DNA of 64,000 nt from Nitrospirota bacterium (lineage in GTDB: Bacteria; Nitrospirota; Thermodesulfovibrionia; Thermodesulfovibrionales; UBA6898), in contig JACRLO010000020.1 of NCBI GenBank assembly GCA_016235245.1, forward strand, positions 1 to 64,000, given 5' to 3'. How positions within the stretch are numbered: position 1 is the first letter of the stretch; every line of letters starts with the position of its first letter. The notes under the pieces are model-generated. The model was not told the origin of the DNA. It made no database searches and saw only the letters and a program-made list of their open reading frames with translations. Shown piece by piece: positions 15,990 to 25,298 of the stretch. The position numbers and the translations under genes were made by a program.

Positions 15990-18395
15990 TCAGCTTTTTT
16001 TGGTAAAAAGCCTGGATATCGCAGACAGGAAGAGGTCAAGCGGCGGCAGCGTATAGGTCTCATCGATTTCTCCGGAGAACTGTTCTGACCAGCGGTTTTC
16101 CACGCCAAGCGCAAGGGCATACGATAGATAGGCCTGAAACAGGGCCGGTGTCTTTTCGGGCGGATTCATCCGGTCAAGCCGGTCGCCCTCGGCGGCGGCG
16201 AGAAAAACCCTGAAGCCTTCGATCTCATCGAGCGCCTTTCTGCCGAGCTCTGTAGGAGCCCTTAGAAGAAAAAGGAATACCACATGTCCAGTCATCATGA
16301 TAAAAAGCGGCGCAAGGAACATAAACTTCATGATATTAAAGACATCAACGCTCTGGCTGACCGCGACAGCAACCGCATAGAGCATTATAGGAAAAAGGGC
16401 AGCGAGGTATACAAGCTTCGAAGGCTTCCTCAGTTCGAGGACTTTTTTCCTTACCAGAAAGCGTGTAATAAATCCGGTCAGCAAGGTCCAGAGACCAAGA
16501 CCGGCCAACTCCCTGATATACGTTCCTCCTATATCGACGATCTCAGCATTGATCGCAGCAACGCCGAGCGAGAGCAGGAAGGCAGGTATCAGGTAAAGCA
16601 GATTCTGCGTAAAATATTGTCTGTTCACCATCAGCCGCAGAGCGCGGCGGTGGGCACGATAAGCCCGATGGATCGTTATGGCATCAAGCTCCTGCCTGCT
16701 TTGCTGATGAGCACTGCCTGATGAACCCTTGAAGAGCGCATCAAGGAGGGCCTCTTCATCAGGAGCAAGACCGACAGCCTGCTTTTCCGTTCTCTCCACA
16801 AAATACCTTCCTGCCTGAGAGGCGATCCTGACAATACCCTCAGCTGCCAGATTCAGGAGTGAAGCGGAAAAAGCGGTGCGGTCATAGCCCATTGTGATGA
16901 GGCGGCGGGCAATCCCGGGAGAACAGCCTGCAGGCGGTCTGTAACGAGGCACAATTGAAGATGCCTCCGGGTCCCTGCCGACGCGTACCCATGCAAAAAT
17001 ATAGTAAGCAAAAAAGAGCGTGAGACCCAACAGTCCCGGCCAATAGGCGCTCATGTCCCGAAGGAAGAAGACGACGCGCTGGTCCGGATCAGGCCCGCTT
17101 ACCGCACCTTTGGGCAGGCTCACGACAACCGAAAGATAGGGCTGCTTCTTCGAAAGTACCTTCTCGTAGTGAAGAACGCCGGCCGCCTCTGATGCAGCAG
17201 CCGCTGCAAGCAGTCCCGGAATCTTTCCTGTGCCGGCATTCCAGGAGTGGTCCTCAAGACTTGCAATAATGCCGGAATTCCCGTAGGGAAGAATGACCGT
17301 CGTGCTCACGGTCTCTACGGAGTCCAGCCAACCATGCATGCCTTCGCCAAAGACCCACCAGAAAAGCTCATCGTGGTCAGAAAGGAATCTGATATGCCGG
17401 TCCACCGTATATTCGAGAGTAAATTCGTGAAGACCCGGTGTCAGGGTAAGCTGTTCAGGTCCTAAAAAAACGTAATGAGTAAACCAGCGGCCCGATGTCT
17501 GCACCGTATACGGTATCGGCTGGCCGTCGAGCCCTGCGGCTTTCATCTCAAATCCCATCAGCCGGTAATAGGCATGCTGCCCCTGAACGCGTCCGCCAAT
17601 GGCCCGGTAAATGCCGGTAAGCAGTGCACCTTCTTTCCGCTGCACAGTAATCCCGCCGGTATGGACCTTCATCGTCTCCTTCACCCGGATATTCCCGTCA
17701 GACTGGATATGGATGTCTGCATGAAAACTCCTCACGCGCAGAGACTTCACATCGCGTGAAGAAGGTTCGGATTCGGCTTTCGGCCGAACCGGACGCTGAG
17801 GAGGAGAAGGAGATACAGAGGGACTCTTTGCAACTGCGCTTCTGCGGACAAGATCGAAGCATCTGATGTCTTTGCGCGAAATATCATTGATCGGACGAAT
17901 AAGATTTCCGGGTGTGCTGAAACAATATTTCAGCACTTCCCCCCTTAAAGAAAAGGCTCCTAAAGAAGATTTGTTCCGGTGGCCGGGCTCTGTCGAATCA
18001 ATCACATCAATATCAAGAGGGGCCCATCCCGGCGGCACCCTGACAAAGCCGTCGGTCAGCCCGAGTTTCCAGTGCACAAATGCGGTTCCCTGATTGAAAT
18101 AGCCGGAGGAACTGTCAGCGCGCACGGCAAAATTCTTTTCGAAGGTAAACTGCCAGGTTGTGCCGTCGGTCTCGCTCACACCGGTCCATGTTCCTGCGAT
18201 CCCCTCGATGTTCCAGGGCAACGTTGTATCAGACGCAGGACCGTCTCCCTGCTGATTCCGGCCGATAATGCGGGACATCAGGTCATCAAGACCGGGAGCA
18301 TTGATCTGCTTGCCAAGACCGAACAGGCCGACTAACCCGATGATCACGATCAGGATAAGCAACAGCATTACCGCAACAAGGATTTTACGGATCAT
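15990..18395 (-). CDS. DUF2207-type membrane protein
   Basis: This 801-residue protein has an N-terminal membrane anchor (MIRKILVAVMLLLILIVIIG). About 180 extracytoplasmic residues follow (IAGTWTGVSETDGTTWQFTFEKN, GWAPLDIDV), resembling a lipocalin-like or META-like beta domain, and then a proline-rich linker. From about residue 220 it matches the DUF2207 family: VRSFHADIHIQSDGNIRVKETM, then GIYRAI, and a tail with several membrane segments (YWPGLLGLTLFFAYYIFAW, LVYLAALFPIMLYAVAVA, FLAPLFIMMTGHVVFLFLL). The extra N-terminal beta domain is not part of the usual DUF2207 layout. The family function is unknown. The partner gene often seen with DUF2207 (lemA) is absent here. Confidence 0.78.
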   Translation of the reverse strand: MIRKILVAVMLLLILIVIIGLVGLFGLGKQINAPGLDDLMSRIIGRNQQGDGPASDTTLPWNIEGIAGTWTGVSETDGTTWQFTFEKNFAVRADSSSGYFNQGTAFVHWKLGLTDGFVRVPPGWAPLDIDVIDSTEPGHRNKSSLGAFSLRGEVLKYCFSTPGNLIRPINDISRKDIRCFDLVRRSAVAKSPSVSPSPPQRPVRPKAESEPSSRDVKSLRVRSFHADIHIQSDGNIRVKETMKVHTGGITVQRKEGALLTGIYRAIGGRVQGQHAYYRLMGFEMKAAGLDGQPIPYTVQTSGRWFTHYVFLGPEQLTLTPGLHEFTLEYTVDRHIRFLSDHDELFWWVFGEGMHGWLDSVETVSTTVILPYGNSGIIASLEDHSWNAGTGKIPGLLAAAAASEAAGVLHYEKVLSKKQPYLSVVVSLPKGAVSGPDPDQRVVFFLRDMSAYWPGLLGLTLFFAYYIFAWVRVGRDPEASSIVPRYRPPAGCSPGIARRLITMGYDRTAFSASLLNLAAEGIVRIASQAGRYFVERTEKQAVGLAPDEEALLDALFKGSSGSAHQQSRQELDAITIHRAYRAHRRALRLMVNRQYFTQNLLYLIPAFLLSLGVAAINAEIVDIGGTYIRELAGLGLWTLLTGFITRFLVRKKVLELRKPSKLVYLAALFPIMLYAVAVAVSQSVDVFNIMKFMFLAPLFIMMTGHVVFLFLLRAPTELGRKALDEIEGFRVFLAAAEGDRLDRMNPPEKTPALFQAYLSYALALGVENRWSEQFSGEIDETYTLPPLDLFLSAISRLFTKKS

Positions 18396-18489
18396 ATCTG
18401 GAAGTGTAGCACAGGAGGACTCTAATGATAATCCGCCTGCCGGAGGAATTGTGAGGTGCTACAAAAGGCGGAAGATATCCGCAAAATTG

Positions 18490-19761
18490 CTATGCTGAAG
18501 GTGCCTTCACAAAACCCTCCACAACCTTCATTGCCCGGTCAACGGCCCCGGAGTTTTTCAGATACAGGGCACGTGCTTTTTCCCCTGCTGACTTCGCCTT
18601 TTCCGGCTGCATCAGAAGTTCTTTGATCTTTTTCGCAAGACCGGTTGAGGTGACCTCAAAGGCAGCGCCTGCAGCATAGAAATCTTTGATAAAAGGAAAG
18701 TTTTCCATATGCTGGCCGCAGATGATCGGCTTGCCCCAGTATGCAGGCTCAAGCGGGTTCTGACCGCCGACGCCTTCAATGCTCTTGCCCATGATCGCTA
18801 TATCGGCAATGCCGTATACCGCAGTCAGTTCTCCCACCGTATCAAGCAGCAGGATATTGAATTTCTTTGGGCCCGGTTCTACACCCTCCACTTCAAGCTC
18901 AGAGCGCTTGATATACCTGATGTCAGATTTCCTGATTACGTCTTCTGCCTCTTTGAACCGTTCAGGATGACGCGGGGCAATGATCAGTTTCAGCCCGGGA
19001 AAGAGATAGACGTTCTCGCGGTAGGCGTCGATTATGATCTGCTCCTCGCCTGCATGCGTGCTTCCTGCAACGATCACCTGGCCCTGCACCTCTTTCATCC
19101 AGAAAGGAATATCCTGCGAAATCTCCATGTCAAACTTGAAATTGCCTGACACCATCACTTTGCTCTCTTGAGCGCCGATAGACTTTATTCTTTCAGCATC
19201 TGAAGGGCTCTGCATGCAGAAGAGCTTCACATGCTCCAGGACCTTATGCATAAAAAAAGATGCCTTTTGATATCCCCTTGAGGACTTCTCCGATATCCGG
19301 CCGTTCAGGACAATGACCGGGATATTCCTTTCGGCCGCTACCCTGAAAATATTTGGCCAGAGTTCAGTCTCCATGACAATGAAAAGCCTCGGCCTGATCT
19401 TTTCAAAACAGCGCTTAAGGATGATCCGCAGGTCAAAGGGAAGATAGACCAGATGCGTGCCTTCAGGGGCTTTTTGCCTCGCAACCTCCTGCCCGGTGTC
19501 GGTGATGGTAGAAAGAATGACAGGGACATCCGGATATACTTTTTTCAGTTTCCTCAGAAAGGGGATTGCCGCATTAACCTCACCGACTGAAACCGCATGG
19601 ATCCAGATTGGTGAGGAATGAGCCATGAGCAGTGAGCGGTCAAAAAAACCGAATTTGTCATGCAGCCATTTTTTCCTGATTTCCGCAGGTCTTTTCAGAT
19701 ACTGCGGCAGAAACAGGATCAGGAGGGCCAATGAGTAAAGAATGCTGTATAGCAGAAACAT
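18490..19761 (-). CDS. waaA: 3-deoxy-D-manno-octulosonic acid (Kdo) transferase
   Basis: WaaA/KdtA attaches Kdo to lipid IVA at the cytoplasmic face of the inner membrane. The 423-residue protein (from the ATG at 19761) starts with a membrane segment FLLYSILYSLALLILFLPQYL. The GT30 region follows (PIWIHAVSVGEVNAAIPFLRKL, TITDTGQEVARQKAPEG, LFIVMETELWPN), then the C-terminal glycosyltransferase part (VIVAGSTHAGEEQII, APRHPERFKEAE, GGQNPLEPAYWGKPII). An earlier in-frame start at 19857 adds 32 unrelated residues inside lpxB and is rejected. It starts seven bases after lpxB in the same operon. Confidence 0.94.
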   Translation of the reverse strand: MFLLYSILYSLALLILFLPQYLKRPAEIRKKWLHDKFGFFDRSLLMAHSSPIWIHAVSVGEVNAAIPFLRKLKKVYPDVPVILSTITDTGQEVARQKAPEGTHLVYLPFDLRIILKRCFEKIRPRLFIVMETELWPNIFRVAAERNIPVIVLNGRISEKSSRGYQKASFFMHKVLEHVKLFCMQSPSDAERIKSIGAQESKVMVSGNFKFDMEISQDIPFWMKEVQGQVIVAGSTHAGEEQIIIDAYRENVYLFPGLKLIIAPRHPERFKEAEDVIRKSDIRYIKRSELEVEGVEPGPKKFNILLLDTVGELTAVYGIADIAIMGKSIEGVGGQNPLEPAYWGKPIICGQHMENFPFIKDFYAAGAAFEVTSTGLAKKIKELLMQPEKAKSAGEKARALYLKNSGAVDRAMKVVEGFVKAPSA

Positions 19762-19768
19762 CGCAGTA

Positions 19769-20911
19769 TTATTTCTTCCAGCCTGCCATCTCGATAACCA
19801 TGTCCGATACCCGGTCTGAGGCATGTTTTTCAATAAATACCCTCCGCACATCGTCATACGACTTCTGCATTTCTGCCCGGTACGCAGAATCAGTTATCAA
19901 GCGCTTCAGCTCAAGCATGATATTTTCAACCGTCGCATCTTTCTGGAGGAGTTCCCTGACGACCTCACTCCCGGAAAGGATATTGACGAGTGATACATGC
20001 TTTACTTTTATAATGCGTTTGGCGAGCCAGAAGGTAAGGGGAAACACCTTGTATACAACCACAAGCGGCAGACCAAGAAGCACTGCCTGAAGCGTTGCCG
20101 TGCCCGAGGCGATAACCGCATAGTCGGATGCCGCGAGAGTCTTGAGGGACTTGCCCTTATTGATCATCACGCCTTCATGCTGCAGGCAGTCGATAAGGGC
20201 CTTATGCTGAATAAGATCAGTGTTTGGAGCAAAGGGAAGGCAGTATTGATATCCCGGGAGTTCATAGTTGGCCTGCTTCACCGCATCAAGGAGCAGGGGA
20301 AGAAGTCGCTGCAGCTCATGGGGCCTGCTGCCGGGAAGAAGCGCTAAAAGCGGCATCTCCGGGTCGAGTCCCAGCTCCGCCTTTAACGTCTTCTTATCCG
20401 GCTGAATCTGCAACATCTCGTCAAGGATCGGATGTCCGACAAACTCTGCGGCAAGACCGGTATCACGATAGATCTTTTCCTCAAAAGGAAGGATGACTGC
20501 CATCCGGTCGACCAGTTTTGCGATCTTCTTCACCCTGCCCTCTCTCCATGCCCATACCTGCGGACTCACGTAATAAAGGACTGGGATATTCTGCTTCCGT
20601 GCCTCTGCGGCAAGACGGAGATTGAAGTCAGGGTAATCGATAAGAACAAGGACCGAGGGACGAGATTTCCTAAATGCCTCTGAAGCTTTTCTGAATGTCT
20701 CTTTAAGGGCCTTCAGGGAAGAGAGCGCCTCTGTAAGGCCAAAGGCGCTTGCGATACCGGAGAGAAGCTCAACCCCGGCTGCCTGCATCCTTTCACCGCC
20801 GATGCCGATGATCCTGAGGTGAGGGACTTTTTTTTTCAGGGCGTCTGCAAGGAGCGCTCCATAGAGTTCTCCTGAGGTCTCGCCTGCAACGATCATGACC
20901 GTTTCAGACAT
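19769..20911 (-). CDS. lpxB: lipid-A-disaccharide synthase
   Basis: LpxB joins UDP-2,3-diacyl-glucosamine with lipid X to make the lipid A disaccharide. The 380-residue protein starts MSETVMIVAGETSGELYGALL and shows the GT19 markers VLIDYPDFNLRLA, YYVSPQVWAWREGRVKKIA, LPFEEKIYRDTG, FVGHPILDEM, ALLPGSRPHELQRLLP and ASGTATLQAVLLGLPLVVVYK. The ATG at 20911 overlaps the end of the aminotransferase gene by eight bases, indicating coupling. A longer in-frame reading from 21031 adds basic, non-conserved residues. If the two preceding genes make the 3-amino sugar, this enzyme would act on the corresponding diamino substrates. Confidence 0.95.
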   Translation of the reverse strand: MSETVMIVAGETSGELYGALLADALKKKVPHLRIIGIGGERMQAAGVELLSGIASAFGLTEALSSLKALKETFRKASEAFRKSRPSVLVLIDYPDFNLRLAAEARKQNIPVLYYVSPQVWAWREGRVKKIAKLVDRMAVILPFEEKIYRDTGLAAEFVGHPILDEMLQIQPDKKTLKAELGLDPEMPLLALLPGSRPHELQRLLPLLLDAVKQANYELPGYQYCLPFAPNTDLIQHKALIDCLQHEGVMINKGKSLKTLAASDYAVIASGTATLQAVLLGLPLVVVYKVFPLTFWLAKRIIKVKHVSLVNILSGSEVVRELLQKDATVENIMLELKRLITDSAYRAEMQKSYDDVRRVFIEKHASDRVSDMVIEMAGWKK

Positions 20912-21992
20912 TGTTGATGATCTCTGCGATCTCCTTGATCGTTTTTTCTTCCAGTTCCGGATACATGGGAAGGGAAAACACTTTTGACGCGGCATCTTCC
21001 GCAACAGGGAAGTCTCCCTCTTTATGGCCAAGGAAACTCAGGGCCTCCTGCAGATGCAGGGGGATCGGGTAATAGACGACCGACGATATCTCCTTTTCAC
21101 GCAGTGCCTGCTGTATCCTGTCCCTCTGGACGCTCCGTAAGGTGTACTGGTGATACACATGGGTCATACCCGGCTTTTCAACCGGTTTGAGCACCGCGTC
21201 CGAAATATACGTATTATACAGGGCTGCGTTTTCGCGTCTGCGCCTGTTGTAATCATCGATCCTCCTGAACTTCACCAAAAGGATGCCTGCCTGCAGTTCA
21301 TCGAGCCTGCTGTTGAAGCCGACAGACTCATGTTTATAGGCACCCTTTGAGCCGTGGTTCCTAAGCACCCTGATCCTGTCAACAAGCTCCGCGTCATTCA
21401 GGGTCACCATACCGGCATCGCCGAACGCGCCGAGGTTCTTGCTCGGGTAGAAGCTGAAACAGCCGACGTCACCAAAACTGCCTGTCTTTCTGCCGTTGAT
21501 ATCTGCACCGAACGACTGGGCGCAGTCTTCGATGACATGCAGATTATGTTTCTTTGCGATCGCCATGATCTTGTCCATGTCTGCCGGATGGCCGAAGATA
21601 TGGACAGGAATAATCGCTTTTGTGTTTTCGGTAATCTTCGCCTCGATCTTTGCAGGGTCGATGTTCATCGTCTCCGGATCGATATCGACAAAGACCGGTG
21701 TGGCCCCGGTGTAGATCACGGCCTCGGCCGTTGCAAAGAAGGTGAAGGGCGTTGTGATCACCTCGTCTCCGTCACCAATGCCAAGAGCTTCCACCGCAAG
21801 ATGCAGGGCATCCGTGCCGGATGCAACACCGATCGCCTCAGACACGCCGTGGTACGCAGCAACCTTTTTCTCGAACTCCGATACCCGCGGGCCAAGAATA
21901 TAGTGCGCACTTTCGAGGATATCGGTTACGGTGCCGAGCACCTCATCCTTTATGTCGGCGAACTGTTTTTTCAGATCTATCATCGGAACCAT
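20904..21992 (-). CDS. DegT/DnrJ/EryC1 family sugar aminotransferase, probably GnnB-like
   Basis: This 362-residue PLP-dependent enzyme transfers an amino group to a keto sugar nucleotide. Markers are VASGTDALHLAVEALGIG, TPFTFFATAEAV, IPVHIFGHPADMD, IEDCAQSFGA, and SFYPSKNLGAFGDAGM with the PLP lysine at K185. Then come NHGSKGAYKHESVGFNSR and the C-terminal SVVYYPIPLHLQ. Its neighbours are a Gfo/Idh oxidoreductase upstream and lpxB downstream. The pair resembles GnnA (3-dehydrogenase) and GnnB (3-transaminase), which convert UDP-GlcNAc to the 3-amino derivative used in lipid A of Acidithiobacillus and Leptospira. The family call is firm. The specific pathway is inferred from context, and Wlb-type aminosugar synthesis remains possible. 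Confidence 0.85.
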   Translation of the reverse strand: MVPMIDLKKQFADIKDEVLGTVTDILESAHYILGPRVSEFEKKVAAYHGVSEAIGVASGTDALHLAVEALGIGDGDEVITTPFTFFATAEAVIYTGATPVFVDIDPETMNIDPAKIEAKITENTKAIIPVHIFGHPADMDKIMAIAKKHNLHVIEDCAQSFGADINGRKTGSFGDVGCFSFYPSKNLGAFGDAGMVTLNDAELVDRIRVLRNHGSKGAYKHESVGFNSRLDELQAGILLVKFRRIDDYNRRRRENAALYNTYISDAVLKPVEKPGMTHVYHQYTLRSVQRDRIQQALREKEISSVVYYPIPLHLQEALSFLGHKEGDFPVAEDAASKVFSLPMYPELEEKTIKEIAEIINNV

Positions 21993-22043
21993 ACCTGTTA
22001 TATCTCCATTATAGTATTCATTCGTTTAATGCATCTGCTGCGG

Positions 22044-22949
22044 CTATATCATCTCGTTTATCTTCAGCACAATCTCAAGTGCCTGCATACCCTCTCTGCC
22101 GGAGACCATCGGACATGCCCTGCTCTGCAGGCAGGAGACAAAATCCTTCAACTCTTCCTTAAGAGGCTCCCGGCTCTCAGGTCTGATGACATCAAAGGCA
22201 ATGCCGGTGGCATCCTTGAAGTAGCGCCTGACTTCCTGGGACTGGTAATCGACCGAAATAAACGAATCGTCCTGATGGACTTTCAGACGCCTCGCTTTTT
22301 CAGTCGCAAGCCTGCTTGCCGTAATAAGCGCCTTGCAGCCGTTTTCAAACTCGATCCATGCCTTTGCCGCATCGATCTTGCCGGTAAGCACCCGGTCACC
22401 CGCAGCATTGATGCTCCTGACCGTTGACTTCACAAGGCCGCTCACGATATCAATATCGTGAATCATGAGGTCAAGGGTCACGTCAACATCCGTCCCTCTT
22501 CCCAAAAACGGCGAAAGCCGCTCCGCCTCGATGAAACGGGGATTCCGTATCAACTCCGACGCCGCGACAATGGCAGGGTTATACCGTTCAAGGTGCCCGA
22601 CCTGAAGAATACGGCCTCCGGCATCAGCTGCAGCTATGATCTCCCGGGCGTCCTGAAGACTCCCGGTGATAGGTTTTTCAACAAAGACATCCTTGCCTGC
22701 CTTCAGACAGGCAAGCGCAATCTCATGATGTGTCGTCGTAGGAGTCACAATACTGACCGCATCGCAGTTTTCGACAAGCTCCTGCCAGTCTCCAAATGAC
22801 GCGCAGCCATACCTGACAGCGATCTCGCCGGCACGCACGAGGTCAGAGTCAGCAACACCGGCAAGCGCAACATGCTCCAGTTCAGAAAAAATGCGGGCAT
22901 GGTGCTGCCCAAGATAGCCCACGCCGATTACGCCGATACGATGTGACAC
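22044..22949 (-). CDS. Gfo/Idh/MocA family oxidoreductase, probably GnnA-like
   Basis: This 301-residue NAD(P)-dependent dehydrogenase has an N-terminal Rossmann motif IGVIGVGYLGQHHARIF, the family motif VFVEKPITGSLQDAREII, and VGHLERYNPAI. The C-terminal half contains DLMIHDIDIVSGL, typical of Gfo/Idh enzymes that act on UDP-sugars. I chose the GTG at 22947-22949, which is preceded by GAGGGGGAAAC. A longer in-frame reading from 23294 adds 115 unrelated residues antisense to the next gene. It heads the operon with the DegT aminotransferase, lpxB and waaA, which suggests a role in making the lipid A sugar. Confidence 0.85.
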   Translation of the reverse strand: MSHRIGVIGVGYLGQHHARIFSELEHVALAGVADSDLVRAGEIAVRYGCASFGDWQELVENCDAVSIVTPTTTHHEIALACLKAGKDVFVEKPITGSLQDAREIIAAADAGGRILQVGHLERYNPAIVAASELIRNPRFIEAERLSPFLGRGTDVDVTLDLMIHDIDIVSGLVKSTVRSINAAGDRVLTGKIDAAKAWIEFENGCKALITASRLATEKARRLKVHQDDSFISVDYQSQEVRRYFKDATGIAFDVIRPESREPLKEELKDFVSCLQSRACPMVSGREGMQALEIVLKINEMI

Positions 22950-23150
22950 GTTTCCCCCTCGACAAGAATATGCGGTATATTTTGCACTATCACGGGAAGT
23001 TTCGGCAAGGATACCGATGTTGATAAAAGACCAAAAGCAGGTGAATGAAACCGCAGGAGCAGGTGACTTAAGGACTGAAAGAGGGTGAACAGTGCAAGGG
23101 CTCTGCTTGTAATCGAAATATGATAATTTGTAAAATGAGCATAGGTAACT

Positions 23151-24269
23151 ATGAAAAAGCATATCCTCTTTTCCCTTCTTTTCTGTATTGCCATTTTTGC
23201 CGGGTGCGCATCCGTACCGACACAGACTGACATCCCTGTCCTGCCCCTTGACGATAAATCCCTCGGAGAATTCATGGAGCAGAAGCAACAGCATATCAGC
23301 GCGGTCATGGAAGCCGTAGAAAAAAGAAACCAGGAGGTGGAAAAGGACCCCCTCTGGATTTCATGGGCATACAACAAACTCGACATTCGGAAACTGCAGG
23401 ACATTCCGGCAGCCTCATACGGCGAATACGCAAAATACATTGACAGCAACAAGTCGGTATATATCTTTGTCCATCCCTCCTACTACCTGTTCTTTCACGC
23501 CAAGAAGCCTCAGGTGACACGGGAACCACAGGACCTGAAAGGCAGTCTGGTCGATCTGTTTCTGAAGGAGTCTCCGAAGAAGGCTGTCACGCGGCTTGAG
23601 CAGGAACAGCAGAGGAACGAAAAGAATTTTCTTGAATATCTGACCATGGATGAAAAACTCGTCATACTGCTGCTGCCGCGGAACTACCGGAACGCCAACA
23701 GCTATACCTACATGAACTTCCGTGACGAATATGCACGATACCTCAACGAGATCGCCAACGGGTCGCCGTCCATACTCTATATGGAATCCGAATCAGCCAG
23801 CGTCGGCAGACTGCTCTCGGAGGATCTTGTCGTACTCCTTTCCTTCCTTGAGGCCGTTGGCGCAAAGTCCGTACTTATCGGCGGGGGCTACGTAGGCCGG
23901 TGCCAAAAAGAATTCTACGGCTATGTCACAAAGTATTCTTTCGGGAGCAACTACTTCATCGTTCCTGAACTTTCGACCTTCTCCCCTGAAGACATCACGG
24001 AAAACACCGCCAGCAGCTTTATGGAAAATGATCAGATAAACCTGAAGGCGAGTTCGGAATTCGTCCTGCACAAAACACCCAGCAATACAAACCTTCAGCA
24101 CCTCCCACCCCAATTCATCAATACCGTGCTTAATCTCGCCGCACCGAAAAACAGGGACACGGGCCTGCCAAACAATAGGGAGTCCCATCTGAATATGAAT
24201 GTGACAAAAGAGCCGACAACAATACAGGAAGCCCGGGAAGACCGGGCTGATCAAGATTACTGCTATTAG
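23151..24269 (+). CDS. predicted lipoprotein of unknown function
   Basis: This 372-residue protein starts with a lipoprotein signal peptide, MKKHILFSLLFCIAIFAGCAS, with the lipidated cysteine at C19 in the box IFAGC. The mature protein is polar with a coiled-coil-like region (EQKQQHISAVMEAVEKRNQEVEK) and aromatic stretches such as YIFVHPSYYLFFHA and SKSVLIGGGYVGRC. I do not recognise a family. The C-terminal 60 residues are polar and probably disordered. trpD starts 17 bases downstream on the same strand, so the two may share a transcript although no functional link is apparent. Confidence 0.72.
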   Translation: MKKHILFSLLFCIAIFAGCASVPTQTDIPVLPLDDKSLGEFMEQKQQHISAVMEAVEKRNQEVEKDPLWISWAYNKLDIRKLQDIPAASYGEYAKYIDSNKSVYIFVHPSYYLFFHAKKPQVTREPQDLKGSLVDLFLKESPKKAVTRLEQEQQRNEKNFLEYLTMDEKLVILLLPRNYRNANSYTYMNFRDEYARYLNEIANGSPSILYMESESASVGRLLSEDLVVLLSFLEAVGAKSVLIGGGYVGRCQKEFYGYVTKYSFGSNYFIVPELSTFSPEDITENTASSFMENDQINLKASSEFVLHKTPSNTNLQHLPPQFINTVLNLAAPKNRDTGLPNNRESHLNMNVTKEPTTIQEAREDRADQDYCY

Positions 24270-24285
24270 GGGGATATGACAATTT

Positions 24286-25296
24286 ATGATTAAAGAAGCT
24301 ATCAATCTGCTCGTCGGGGGCATTGACCTCTCTGAACCCGAAATGGCCGAGTGCATGCAGGAGATCATGGAGGGGAAAGCCACTGATGCCCAGATAGGCT
24401 CATTCCTCACGGCGCTCAGGATCAAGGGGGAGACGGTTGAAGAGATCACCGGCGCAGCGCGCATCATGCGGGACAAGGCAGCAAAGATCAAGGCGCCGGA
24501 GGGTGTGCTTGATACCTGCGGCACAGGCGGGGACATGTCTCACACCTTCAATATTTCCACAACCGTGGCAATCGTCATAGCAGCAGGCGGCGTGCCTGTC
24601 GCCAAGCATGGCAATAAGGCGGTATCGAGCAAGTCAGGCAGTGCTGATCTGCTGGAGGCGCTCGGCATCAGGATCGATTTGGCTCCGGACAAGGTGGAAA
24701 AATGCCTTTTTGAAACAGGCTTCGGTTTCCTTTTTGCACCGCTCTTCCACCCGGCAATGAAATATGCGATCGGGCCGCGCCGGGAGATGGGCCTCCGGAC
24801 GATCTTCAATATCCTGGGTCCCTTAACCAATCCTGCGGGTGCCAGGAGACAGATACTTGGCGTATTCGCCGCCAAACTTACCGAGACGCTTGCAACCGTA
24901 CTCGGCAACCTCGGCGCGGAAGATGCGATGGTCGTACATGGTGAAGACGGGCTTGACGAGATCACGATCACGGACGGCACCCGGGTATCACGGTTCACCA
25001 AAGGCAAGGTGGAGAATCTTATCCTCTCGCCCGAGGACTTCGGTCTTAAACGCGGTAAAAGGGAAGACCTTGTCGGAGGAGACAATCAGGAAAATGCAAA
25101 AATCACCCTGCAGATACTGAACGGTGAAAAGGGATCAAAACGCGATATAGTGATGATCAATGCTGCTGCCGGCTTCATGGTTGCAGGCAGGGCATCTGAT
25201 ATGAAGACAGCGGTTGCAATGGCCCAGGAAGCGATTGACTCAGGCAGAGCCCTGAAAAAGCTTGAGGAGATCAGGAAGATTTCGAACAGTCAGTAG
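24286..25296 (+). CDS. trpD: anthranilate phosphoribosyltransferase
   Basis: TrpD transfers phosphoribose from PRPP to anthranilate, the second step of tryptophan synthesis. The 336-residue protein has the usual helical N-terminal domain (INLLVGGIDLSEPEMAE), the PRPP-binding motif DTCGTGGD near residue 76, KHGNKAVSSKSGSADLLEALG, HPAMKYAIGPRREMGLRTIFN and LGPLTNPAGARRQ. Catalytic features are complete. The ATG at 24286 follows GGGGATATGAC. The stop lies only two bases from the stop of trpG on the opposite strand, so the trp genes here are arranged tail to tail rather than in a single operon. Confidence 0.96.
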   Translation: MIKEAINLLVGGIDLSEPEMAECMQEIMEGKATDAQIGSFLTALRIKGETVEEITGAARIMRDKAAKIKAPEGVLDTCGTGGDMSHTFNISTTVAIVIAAGGVPVAKHGNKAVSSKSGSADLLEALGIRIDLAPDKVEKCLFETGFGFLFAPLFHPAMKYAIGPRREMGLRTIFNILGPLTNPAGARRQILGVFAAKLTETLATVLGNLGAEDAMVVHGEDGLDEITITDGTRVSRFTKGKVENLILSPEDFGLKRGKREDLVGGDNQENAKITLQILNGEKGSKRDIVMINAAAGFMVAGRASDMKTAVAMAQEAIDSGRALKKLEEIRKISNSQ

Positions 25297-25298
25297 GG

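Noticed and set aside
15572-16120. Minus-strand 182-codon frame over the gap and end of the DUF2207 gene
   Set aside because: It overlaps the real gene in another frame, has no ribosome-binding site, and carries a REP-like palindrome within it; treated as non-coding.
20912-21031. N-terminal extension of lpxB
   Set aside because: The 40 added residues are basic and low complexity and lie inside the aminotransferase gene; the family start MSETVMIVAGE is at 20911.
21354-22427. Long plus-strand reading frame (357 codons) across gnnB/gnnA-like genes
   Set aside because: Antisense to two clear enzymes with catalytic motifs, no ribosome-binding site, and cysteine/histidine-rich composition typical of shadow frames.
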